Origin: Candidatus Proelusimicrobium tauri
GTDB taxonomy: Bacteria; Elusimicrobiota; Elusimicrobia; Elusimicrobiales; Elusimicrobiaceae
DNA: 64,000 nucleotides
Direction of reading: 5' to 3'
NCBI GenBank assembly: GCA_002311025.1
Contig: DBYY01000001.1
Location: forward strand, 186,001 to 250,000
Shown here: piece after piece, positions 15,351 to 23,346 of the stretch
Position numbering within the stretch: the first letter of the stretch is position 1
Layout: the number at the start of each line of letters is the position of its first letter
Position numbers and translations under genes: made by a program
Notes under the pieces: model-generated
Told to the model about the DNA's origin: nothing
Seen by the model: only the letters and a program-made list of their open reading frames with translations
Database searches by the model: none

Positions 15351-18300
15351 ATGATAAAAAATAATAAAAATTTAAACTCCTGCTTTAAAGCAGGCGGTGT
15401 TTTATTTTGTATTTTTGTAGCGGTATTTTTTACCGTGTTTGGTGCAACCTTTGCCCAAGCGCAAACCGCAATGGTAACAAGTGTTAGCACAAACTATCCT
15501 GATGATAGTAGCACAAAAATAAATTATCAGTGTATAGGCGAGGCAAATGACGATTTTGATGTGTCTTTTATTTATTCCACACAAACGGCAAACGTTTATG
15601 CTGCATTAAATGCCAACCCTGATCCTTGGCATAATTCTGCTTTAATAGAATTTGACCAACCTTATCCTGATTATGAAACCGCAAATAAATATCCTAACCA
15701 CTGCTTACAACTTTGCGCGGAAGTTACTTGTTTAAACCCTGCAAGAAAAATGGAAGCAAGCGACGGTTCTTCAAGCGATTCATTGGGTATTCCCCAAGAT
15801 GTAGCCAGCACAGATTTCCCTATCCAAAGTGTTATGTTTGAAGTTTTTAAATTTCAACCCGGTTCTAACCCTTATAATGCCGATACAACTCCCCCGATAA
15901 GAACTATCGCTTTAACTCCTACGGATTCTAATATTTGTAGAGGTGTTAACACTTATACACAAACTAGCGGAACTTCTACCGTGCAAGTTTCTTGTTGTGA
16001 GGCTTTGGGAACGGATATTACTTATGAATGTAAGGGAGGATCTAACTGTGATTCTTATACGTCTTCATCTTCTTGTAATGCCGTTTCTGGGTGTACTTGG
16101 GTAACCACAGGTTCTTGTACTATTAAGAAAAGTAGAACCGATTGTAAACACCACTATACCCAATCAGATTGTCATTCTCTCTACGGATGTACATGGAACA
16201 CTTCATCAAACAAATGTGAACCAGGTTGCGCTCGTTATACAACAGAGAATCAATGTCGTTATGGTACTGGTAATACTTTGCCTATCAACTACGATAAATA
16301 TTGTAAATGGACTCCCAACACTTACTGTTCTTATTCAACATCTTCTTCTTGCTCAGGTTATACAGATGAATCTACTTGCACAAGTCATAGTGGTTGTTCT
16401 TGGGTTCCGACTGCTGCTTCAGCGGAGGTTGCAGGTTGTGAATCAACAATTCAAAGATTTAATGGTGATTATGATGCCTGCAAAGCAGGTGAGACAGTTT
16501 TGAACTTCTGCACGGCGTGGGACGGCAGTTATGAAATTGACGGTGAATTTGGTAAGAGCAACGGACAATTCGGTTTTAGAGCAAATGTAAAAACCAAATG
16601 GCCTGGTGACGGTGTTTCTGCCGGTGGTGATGTGGAAGTTGACCATACTATGGCTTACCCAGGCGAAAACCAAATACCTATACAAGTTGATGTTACCAAT
16701 GTTCATAGTGTCAGAAGTTCTTCCACTATGGTTGGCACAACAACAAAAGTTCCCGCGCAACCTTATGACTTAACCTATAAATTAAGTAAGGATGCTAGCA
16801 CGACAATAAAAATTAATGATCCTGTAGATCCTTGTGACTGCCAATATGTATCCGGTGAACAATCAGACGGGACCCCAATAATGCAAGGGTATTTCTTTTA
16901 TCAATGTGCCGGTGCTTCTCATGTTAAAGATCCTGCTACTAAATTTCATTTTACAATGGTAAACGAACAACCAAGGCTTGGCGAGGGTATTCCAAATGGA
17001 GTCAACACCAATTTAGATTCTTGGGACGGTCGTGATGATCAAGGTATTTTCTTACCTTATGGTAACTATTTAGTGAACATTACGGCTTCTACCAAAGATG
17101 AGTGGACACCGGATGGCTCAAACCAAGATATTAGCCGCACGGTTACGCGCCAACTTTCTTTAGACCCCTTAAAAATAACCGATATTAAGGAAACAGGCCT
17201 TGCCAAACTTTCAACCTCATACGCTAAAATTGACTATGTTTTAACAGAACCGGCAACTGTTCACCTTATGGTTTTTGCGCCGGGGACTTCTTTTGATAGC
17301 GTATATCTGCCGACTTCTTACAGCGCGGAAAATTATATCTTAAATCATATTTTGCAACCTCAAACAGCAGGTTTATTAATTGCCCATATTTCCGAACAAA
17401 AACAATCAAGAGTAAACGTAAATACCAAATGGGATGGTGTTTGTAGAAACCAGAACGAAGATTGTAAAGTAAACGGTAGATCTTATAAATTCGGCACGCC
17501 ACTACCTGATGGTGATTATGTCTATGTTATGTGGGCGGAAATCCCTTATGCGCAAGGTCACTTGGTTTGCGTAAATAAAAAATGGTGGAACGGTGTTAAA
17601 ACCTATAAATACTATAATGGTATATTACCTATTAATAGGGGACTTCCGGAAATTACCGTTGGCTCTGTGGGTTATTCCACCCTTGGTTCAAGCCCTACTG
17701 CCTTTGGATTAGATCCCTTTACCTTTAATTATTCAGTAGCAAGAGATGCTATTGTTGACGCAACTATTAAGACAGTCGCTCCCGATTTAACACCGGGTGC
17801 AACTCAAGTTTATGCAGTCAGACACTTGCTTACAAATGAAGTTGCCGTTGCCTCAAAACAAAATAAATTTACTTGGGATGGTATAGACGATGAAGGTTAT
17901 CAAGTTTCACCGGGAACTTATATGGTGGAATTTGTTGCCAAAGATAATTTATACCCCGAAAAACAAGCCACAATGACGGTCCAATTCCCTGTGGACTTGT
18001 TTAGAGTTGTAGACGTCAACACAACCCCGCTTTTAGATGAAGCAACCGCACAGGCAACTATAAGTTATACTTTATCAAAGAGTATGGATGTTGTTGTTGA
18101 AATTTACCCGCAAAATGTCACAATCCCAACAAGAGATTGCGTTAATGCAAATGATAAAGATTGCTGGTGTCAATATGATGACGATAACAGATTGATACAC
18201 GTTGCAAACGCTACACCTTTAAAAACTTTCACCTTGCCTAAAGCAGGGGAAGGCGTAACAGTTACCGAAGTGTGGGATGGTTTGATACAATCTGTCAGTT

Positions 18301-19874
18301 CAGGCACCTTCTCCGGCGTGAAACCCGTTGCAGACGGTAACTATCCTTACAGAATATGTACAAGATCCACACAAGATATTTCACACTGGTATAAATACAG
18401 TTCTACAACTGCGTTGTTTGTTGCCCAAGACGGTGATGATAACACTGTGCCTAATCATTATTTAGACGGCGCAAGCGATAAACCTACCGGTTTTGTAACG
18501 GTGGCGCGTGGTTCTATTGCTTTTAACAAAGTTTTGATTACACCCAGCCAGCCGACAATGAAATATTCTTCTGAAACAATTTACTTGCCTTCTTATGAAG
18601 TCGGTTTCAGCACAAGCCGCTCCGCTTCAATTAATATTGAAGTTATTTCAACCGATGTTGACCAATGCTTGTTAGATCCCAACAACCCTGTTCCCGCAGG
18701 CACGGTTTGCCGCACTTTAAGCACTTATGCTTATGACGGCGTAGACGGCTACTTTGACCCGACAAAGATTTATAAAGTCTATTGGGACGGTAAAGATTCC
18801 AAAGGCAATTATGTTAAATACGGCTCTTATGAAATTAAAATGAGTGCCTTGCCTTATCCTATGCCGGCAGCAACACCTAACCCAATGACTGGCGACGCTA
18901 ACGCAGGTTTACCTTTACCGACTATATTTAGTCAGGTGATAAGTGTTAATAACTTCCAAGTCTATGATAGATATGTGGAAGATATTACAAGGGAAAACCC
19001 AAATGCTAAGTTTGCTTATCAAATTTCTGTGCCGATGAAGGTGGCAATACAAATCTTTAAACCCGGAACAATGTCAAACAGAGCAACTACTGCAAAAGCA
19101 ACCGGTCTTATTGACCCTGTCACAGGTGCAGATGTTCCCAATGACGAAATCAATAATGTTTTGGTTAAATCTATTGTAGGTATCAGACCGAACCTCGTTT
19201 CCTTAGACGAAATTTGGGACGGAACTGACTACGCAGGTCAAGAAGTTCCGGACGGTATTTATCCTTTCAGATATGTAACAACCTTAAATGCTTATGATAT
19301 GGATTCTGTAACGGGTGCTTTGAACCTTGGTCAAGATCCTGATACTTTAGGAACTGCCGGTGCAAAAGTTGCCGATTGGGAAAAATATATAACACTTGAA
19401 CATATCAATGTCGCTCGCGGTGACAGTTGGTATGCCGATGTGGATTGGAAGAGCAAAAAAGTTACTTCCTTCTTCCCTAACCCGTTATCTGCCTCCGAAG
19501 GTTGGTTTGAAATTGCCAAACTCCCTGCACCGGGTAAAGTTACAATCAAGATTTACAACATCGCAGGTGATTTGGTCAGATCCGGCGGTTATGATTGTAT
19601 CAACGCTAAATTGGAAACCGCAACTTTGGAACAAATCAATAACGGTTTCTTCGGTGATGACTTCGGTTTGCAACCGTATATGAACTTGACCGCACCGGGT
19701 ACACCGCCGACAAGTGGCGTAAGCAGAAACTTTACCTTAAGATGTAAATGGGATAAGAAAAATGATCACGGCAAAGATGTCGCACGCGGTTTATACTACG
19801 CGATTATGGAACTTACCCCTACAAGAGGTAATGCAAAGAAATCTCAAAGAGTTATTAAGATTTTGATACCATAG
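15351..19874 (+). CDS. Giant exported protein with Cys-rich repeats and FlgD-like modules
   Basis: A 1507-residue protein. The signal peptide follows a short charged start (hydrophobic stretch about 14-38, ending FAQAQ). Residues about 215-365 form a Cys-rich insert with about four units of the form C...C...GC-x-W...C (for example SSCNAVSGCTW and SDCHSLYGCTW). From about residue 480 there are at least seven beta-sandwich modules, each closing with a FlgD-like WDG-D-x-G...G-x-Y motif (WDGRDDQG, WDGIDDEG, WDGKDSKG, WDGTDYAG). The last module begins FFPNPLSASEGWFEI and ends VARGLYYAIMEL, like C-terminal FlgD-type domains of secreted proteins. ATG 15351 has GGTGGAG upstream. A surface adhesin or appendage-associated protein is likely; sorting through its PorV-like neighbour is inference. 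Confidence 0.75.
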   Translation: MIKNNKNLNSCFKAGGVLFCIFVAVFFTVFGATFAQAQTAMVTSVSTNYPDDSSTKINYQCIGEANDDFDVSFIYSTQTANVYAALNANPDPWHNSALIEFDQPYPDYETANKYPNHCLQLCAEVTCLNPARKMEASDGSSSDSLGIPQDVASTDFPIQSVMFEVFKFQPGSNPYNADTTPPIRTIALTPTDSNICRGVNTYTQTSGTSTVQVSCCEALGTDITYECKGGSNCDSYTSSSSCNAVSGCTWVTTGSCTIKKSRTDCKHHYTQSDCHSLYGCTWNTSSNKCEPGCARYTTENQCRYGTGNTLPINYDKYCKWTPNTYCSYSTSSSCSGYTDESTCTSHSGCSWVPTAASAEVAGCESTIQRFNGDYDACKAGETVLNFCTAWDGSYEIDGEFGKSNGQFGFRANVKTKWPGDGVSAGGDVEVDHTMAYPGENQIPIQVDVTNVHSVRSSSTMVGTTTKVPAQPYDLTYKLSKDASTTIKINDPVDPCDCQYVSGEQSDGTPIMQGYFFYQCAGASHVKDPATKFHFTMVNEQPRLGEGIPNGVNTNLDSWDGRDDQGIFLPYGNYLVNITASTKDEWTPDGSNQDISRTVTRQLSLDPLKITDIKETGLAKLSTSYAKIDYVLTEPATVHLMVFAPGTSFDSVYLPTSYSAENYILNHILQPQTAGLLIAHISEQKQSRVNVNTKWDGVCRNQNEDCKVNGRSYKFGTPLPDGDYVYVMWAEIPYAQGHLVCVNKKWWNGVKTYKYYNGILPINRGLPEITVGSVGYSTLGSSPTAFGLDPFTFNYSVARDAIVDATIKTVAPDLTPGATQVYAVRHLLTNEVAVASKQNKFTWDGIDDEGYQVSPGTYMVEFVAKDNLYPEKQATMTVQFPVDLFRVVDVNTTPLLDEATAQATISYTLSKSMDVVVEIYPQNVTIPTRDCVNANDKDCWCQYDDDNRLIHVANATPLKTFTLPKAGEGVTVTEVWDGLIQSVSSGTFSGVKPVADGNYPYRICTRSTQDISHWYKYSSTTALFVAQDGDDNTVPNHYLDGASDKPTGFVTVARGSIAFNKVLITPSQPTMKYSSETIYLPSYEVGFSTSRSASINIEVISTDVDQCLLDPNNPVPAGTVCRTLSTYAYDGVDGYFDPTKIYKVYWDGKDSKGNYVKYGSYEIKMSALPYPMPAATPNPMTGDANAGLPLPTIFSQVISVNNFQVYDRYVEDITRENPNAKFAYQISVPMKVAIQIFKPGTMSNRATTAKATGLIDPVTGADVPNDEINNVLVKSIVGIRPNLVSLDEIWDGTDYAGQEVPDGIYPFRYVTTLNAYDMDSVTGALNLGQDPDTLGTAGAKVADWEKYITLEHINVARGDSWYADVDWKSKKVTSFFPNPLSASEGWFEIAKLPAPGKVTIKIYNIAGDLVRSGGYDCINAKLETATLEQINNGFFGDDFGLQPYMNLTAPGTPPTSGVSRNFTLRCKWDKKNDHGKDVARGLYYAIMELTPTRGNAKKSQRVIKILIP

Positions 19875-19892
19875 GATAAAAAGGACAAATTT

Positions 19893-20864
19893 ATGAAAAA
19901 TAATATAACAAAAATAACCTTAATGTTTTTAATAGCAATGTCCTTTGGTTTAACTGCCAAAGCAACCGATAGATATGCCGGTACCAGCGCAAGCGCTTTC
20001 TTAAAAATGGGCACAGGTGCGCCTACCGCGCAGGCAATGGGTAATGCTTATACGGCTTTATCAGAAGGAACACAGGCACTTTTCTGGAACCCCGCAGGTG
20101 CTGCTACCAATGTTACAAGAGAAGTCCAAATTTCCCACATGCAATGGTTTGAAGGTGTGGGGGATAGTTCATTGGCATATATTCAACCTATTGGCAGAAC
20201 AATGCTCGGTGTTTCCTTAAGATATTTAAGATTAAATGACCTTGAATTTAGAGATGAACACGGTATTCCCCAACCGTGGGCCGGTGCAGTTATGCAAGAT
20301 TTCGTTGCAAGCGTTTCTCTTGCCAGAAGTTTCTTTAATGCTTTAGATTTAGGTGCAACGGCAAAGTATATTAACGAAAATAACGCCAATGTCCGCCATA
20401 TTAATGTGGCTTTTGATGTCGGCGCAAAATTACGCTTGTTTAGCAATAAATTTGTACTCGGCGTTATGGGGCAAAATTTAGGCGATCCCGATGAAGTTCC
20501 TTCCGCTATTCGCGGCGGTGTCGCTTTAAACACAAAGTATTTCACCGTAGCAGGCGAAATTGTTGATTTTGTTGATGATAAAATACGCTACGGCGTAGGT
20601 CTTGCTATTCATATTCCCGAGGAACTTGTTCAAGTCGCTCAGTTTGATATCAGAATCGGTTATTACAACCGCGATAATACAGGTTTTGCTGAAAACGGAA
20701 CAATAGCAGATAAACTCGGCCTTGATACCACTTCAAAGATTTCACTCGGTTTCGGTTTTTACAGCAGTGAAGTCTTTGGTTATGGTCTCGGCCTTGATTA
20801 TGCAATGATGCCTTTTGGTGCTTTAGGCACGGCGCACCAACTTGCGGTAAGATTGCAGTTTTAA
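19893..20864 (+). CDS. PorV/PorQ (UPF0164)-like outer-membrane beta-barrel protein
   Basis: A 323-residue protein with a signal peptide (to about residue 25) followed by the family hallmark near residue 38-70: MGTGAPTAQAMGNAYTALSEG and then ALFWNPAGAA. The rest alternates hydrophobic residues as in a FadL-like barrel and ends in an aromatic residue (RLQF), as outer-membrane barrels do. PorV and relatives shuttle or anchor proteins with C-terminal domains in type IX-like secretion. Placed 18 bases after the large FlgD-repeat protein, it may help export or anchor it. Core type IX genes are not in this window, so the pathway is inference. Confidence 0.8.
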   Translation: MKNNITKITLMFLIAMSFGLTAKATDRYAGTSASAFLKMGTGAPTAQAMGNAYTALSEGTQALFWNPAGAATNVTREVQISHMQWFEGVGDSSLAYIQPIGRTMLGVSLRYLRLNDLEFRDEHGIPQPWAGAVMQDFVASVSLARSFFNALDLGATAKYINENNANVRHINVAFDVGAKLRLFSNKFVLGVMGQNLGDPDEVPSAIRGGVALNTKYFTVAGEIVDFVDDKIRYGVGLAIHIPEELVQVAQFDIRIGYYNRDNTGFAENGTIADKLGLDTTSKISLGFGFYSSEVFGYGLGLDYAMMPFGALGTAHQLAVRLQF

Positions 20865-20897
20865 GCAGTAAAGTAGTTTAGTAGTAGAAGGTGCAAA

Positions 20898-21062
20898 ATG
20901 AAGAAAAATAATAAAGGTCAGGCCGCGTTAGAATATATTCTAACTACACTTGCTTTATTTACTGCTTTTGCAATCTTTTACAAAAGTTATAGTTGGATAG
21001 TGCCGAAACAATTTGAACAGGGAGCAAAAATTATACTCGCTGTGTATGAGGATAAAAATTAA
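20898..21062 (+). CDS. Short Flp/Tad-type pilin (54 aa)
   Basis: A 54-codon gene: MKKNNKGQAALEYILTTLAL, then a hydrophobic helix and a short charged tail ending EDKN. The basic leader followed by G-Q-A-A-L-E-Y is the Flp-type prepilin cleavage and N-methylation site (cleavage after Gly, Glu at +5), with a hydrophobic helix behind. An AGAAGG sequence precedes the ATG. It lies 20 bases before a second pilin and just before the TadE-like gene. Its small size makes it easy to miss. Major or minor pilin status cannot be told from sequence. Confidence 0.8.
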   Translation: MKKNNKGQAALEYILTTLALFTAFAIFYKSYSWIVPKQFEQGAKIILAVYEDKN

Positions 21063-21082
21063 GTAATTTGGAGGATATTAAT

Positions 21083-21295
21083 ATGAGAATAATTGCAAAA
21101 ATGCACTTGGCTTTTGATAGAGCCTTAGAAACCATCAAAAACAAAAAAGGTCAAAATACCGTTGAATATTTGTTTATGTTGGGTATCATTGTCGGCGTCG
21201 TTGTGCTTGTGGGCGCTGCAATTAAAAAGTTTATGCCTGAAGTTTTTGACAAAATTAAAGAAAAAATTCTTGGTCAAGCACAAAACGGAATTTAA
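21083..21295 (+). CDS. Flp/Tad-type pilin (70 aa)
   Basis: A 70-residue protein with a longer charged leader (about 25 residues), then KKGQNTVEYLFMLGIIVGVV: the G-Q-x-x-x-E-Y processing site followed by a hydrophobic helix and a charged tail. ATG 21083 is chosen over an in-frame TTG at 21068 because GGAGG sits 9 bases upstream of it. This is the longer of the two adjacent pilins and the likeliest main fibre subunit, though that is inference. Confidence 0.8.
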   Translation: MRIIAKMHLAFDRALETIKNKKGQNTVEYLFMLGIIVGVVVLVGAAIKKFMPEVFDKIKEKILGQAQNGI

Positions 21296-21303
21296 GCGAG
21301 TTT

Positions 21304-21774
21304 ATGATTAAGAAAAATGGTGGGCAAGCGGTTGTCGAATTAGTTTTAATTCTTCCCGTTTTTATGATGATAATATTCGTTATCTTGGAAATGGGAAATA
21401 TTGCCTATCATACACTTCTTGCCCAGCATATTTCTTATGAACTCGCCAGAGTCGGCTCTATGGTTGGGGTCCGCAAGCCAAGCGGCACTACGGATTCTAC
21501 AAAAGTCGGTTCCAAAATGAAAGAGGCCTTAATTAAAGCAGTGGGTCCTACAAAGGCTTCAAAAATGCAGATATCATCTGTATTACAAAAAACAAGTAAG
21601 GACCCGCAAGTTAACGGTCATGTTAACGAAGACCTTGTAGTAACTTTGGTGTATAGGGTTGATTTAACTTATCCTTTGACAAGTTTTATCTTCGCCGATC
21701 CGCCAAAAAAATACGGGGTAAAAAGAATAAAAGCAGTTGCAAGGATGCCCGTTGAGCGTCCTTTGATAAATTGA
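21304..21774 (+). CDS. TadE-like minor pseudopilin
   Basis: A 156-residue protein with a TadE-type N-terminus, KKNGGQAVVELVLILPVFMMIIF (prepilin-like G-Q-A-V-V-E site plus membrane helix), followed by a soluble domain. TadE/TadF proteins are processed by the same prepilin peptidase as Flp and are needed for pilus assembly. The gene begins eight bases after the pilin stop codon. The prepilin peptidase itself (TadV/CpaA) is not visible in this window. Confidence 0.8.
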   Translation: MIKKNGGQAVVELVLILPVFMMIIFVILEMGNIAYHTLLAQHISYELARVGSMVGVRKPSGTTDSTKVGSKMKEALIKAVGPTKASKMQISSVLQKTSKDPQVNGHVNEDLVVTLVYRVDLTYPLTSFIFADPPKKYGVKRIKAVARMPVERPLIN

Positions 21775-21823
21775 TAGATTTTAGTTTATTATAAAAGTTT
21801 TATTAAAAAGAGAGGAGTTTTAA

Positions 21824-22570
21824 ATGAACAAAAGAAGTCTTTTTCCTTTAGTCATTGCTGCAATGGCAGCCTTGATATATTTCTTTGTGCTTAATTTGGC
21901 TCAAGAAAACTTGACAAAAGCCACAAAGATGGAAGATGTCGTCGTCGCAAAAGTTGATTTGAAAGAGGGCACTCAAATTAAAAAAGAACAATTGACAACG
22001 GTAAAGATGCCTTTGTCATATATTCAAAAGGACGCTTTTGTTTCTATATCAAATATCGGTAATATGGAAAATTTAGTAGCAAGAATAGAAATTCCCAAAG
22101 GTAATCAACTTACCCAACATGCTCTTGCTTCTTTAAGCCCTGAAATGGGTATCAGTTTAAAAGTTCAACCCGGTAATAGGGCGTATATCTTGGAAGTCAG
22201 CAATCAAGTCGCCAAAATGATAAAACCGGGTGATAAAGTGGATATCCTTATTACTTTTGACGCTAATATGAAAAACAGTAATAAGGAAAAAATGGCCGTT
22301 ACAATTTTGCAGAATATTTTAGTTTTAGGTGTTGGTTCTAATTTAGGGCAAGGTCTTGATAAGGCAGCCAAAGCCAGAAATGAAAGAGACGAACAAAACA
22401 ATGCCGCTTTCTCCGATATGTCTACTTTGAGTCTTTCTTTAGGTTTAGAGGCAGCCCAATATCTTGCTTTAGCCCAAGAAGAAGGGGAAATTAAAGTTGT
22501 AGTCCGCGCACCGGGCGATCCAAACGAAGTCAGTGTGCCTATAACAAGTTTCTCCAATTTGTTTAACTAA
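21824..22570 (+). CDS. cpaB: Flp pilus assembly protein CpaB/RcpC
   Basis: A 248-residue protein with one N-terminal membrane segment (about 5-23) and a SAF domain (about 40-105: VVVAKVDLKEGTQIKKEQLTTVKMP), followed by a periplasmic domain containing VQPGNRAYILEVSNQVAKMIKPGDKVDIL. This is the CpaB/RcpC layout; the protein lines the periplasmic side of the Tad secretin. A GAGGAG ribosome binding site precedes the ATG. It lies directly upstream of the secretin gene, as in other tad loci. Confidence 0.88.
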   Translation: MNKRSLFPLVIAAMAALIYFFVLNLAQENLTKATKMEDVVVAKVDLKEGTQIKKEQLTTVKMPLSYIQKDAFVSISNIGNMENLVARIEIPKGNQLTQHALASLSPEMGISLKVQPGNRAYILEVSNQVAKMIKPGDKVDILITFDANMKNSNKEKMAVTILQNILVLGVGSNLGQGLDKAAKARNERDEQNNAAFSDMSTLSLSLGLEAAQYLALAQEEGEIKVVVRAPGDPNEVSVPITSFSNLFN

Positions 22571-22597
22571 AATTTGATTGTATAGGAAAGGAAAAAA

Positions 22598-23341
22598 ATG
22601 AAAAAAAATATAATATATAAAGTTTTACCACTTGTTTTAGTTGCCTTAACAGCAGGCTCTTATGCCCACGCTGCTAAGAAGACGGACCTCGTTGCCGTCA
22701 GTGCCGATATTGTGGAAATAAGCGGTTCGCTAACCACAAATAACGGTTTCGCTTGGAATCAGTTGCTGGACTTTACTGAAAAAGAAATTCCAGGCATTTT
22801 CTCTATCGGCGAATTTGAACGTAAGAGTTTGCTCAATACTCGTTTACACTTGCTTGAAACAGAAGGTAAGGCGCAAATCTTATCTAATCCAAAGGTTATT
22901 GCAAAATCAAATACAAGTGCAAACTTCTCTGCCGGTGGTTCTATTCCTTTCCCGGTGGTAAATAATACTTCTGCCGGTGTTGAATTCAAAAGTTACGGTG
23001 TAAAATTGGATGTTATGCCGACAATTATTCCGGAAAAAGGCAATATAATTCACGTTCAATTTGAAATAGAACTTTCCAGTCCGGATTATTCTTCACCTAT
23101 TGTTATAAACGGTACTTCGGTTCCTTCAATCACTTCTAGAAGGTTAAATTCCCAAGTGGAACTTAACAGCGGCGAAACTTTAGTTATCGGCGGTTTAAAA
23201 AGCAGTTCAAGAAGTGTAGCAGAAGATAGAGTCCCCGTTTTAGGTAAGATTCCTTTACTCGGCTTTTTCTTTAAGACAAAAAATATCAGAGAAGAACAAC
23301 GCTCTTTATTCCTTTTCATAACAGTAGAAATGGTGGAGTAA
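22598..23341 (+). CDS. Minimal secretin of the Tad system (CpaC/RcpA-like)
   Basis: A 247-residue exported protein. After a signal peptide (to about residue 26) it is almost only a secretin domain. Recognisable parts are HLLETEGKAQILSNPKVIAKSN, then SIPFPV, YGVKLDVMPTII and the terminal VELNSGETLVIGGLKSS...VPVLGKIPLLGFFFK. Classical CpaC/RcpA secretins are about twice as long, with N-terminal BON or N-domains that are absent here. The outer-membrane pore is retained, so a separate protein may supply the periplasmic part. It lies between cpaB and the ATPase gene, in the expected order. Confidence 0.85.
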   Translation: MKKNIIYKVLPLVLVALTAGSYAHAAKKTDLVAVSADIVEISGSLTTNNGFAWNQLLDFTEKEIPGIFSIGEFERKSLLNTRLHLLETEGKAQILSNPKVIAKSNTSANFSAGGSIPFPVVNNTSAGVEFKSYGVKLDVMPTIIPEKGNIIHVQFEIELSSPDYSSPIVINGTSVPSITSRRLNSQVELNSGETLVIGGLKSSSRSVAEDRVPVLGKIPLLGFFFKTKNIREEQRSLFLFITVEMVE

Positions 23342-23346
23342 TCTAA

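Noticed and set aside
16216..16503. Val/Leu-rich 95-codon ORF within the giant exported protein gene
   Set aside because: It is an out-of-frame reading of the Cys/Ser-rich repeats; the main frame is continuous and the repeats make sense only there.
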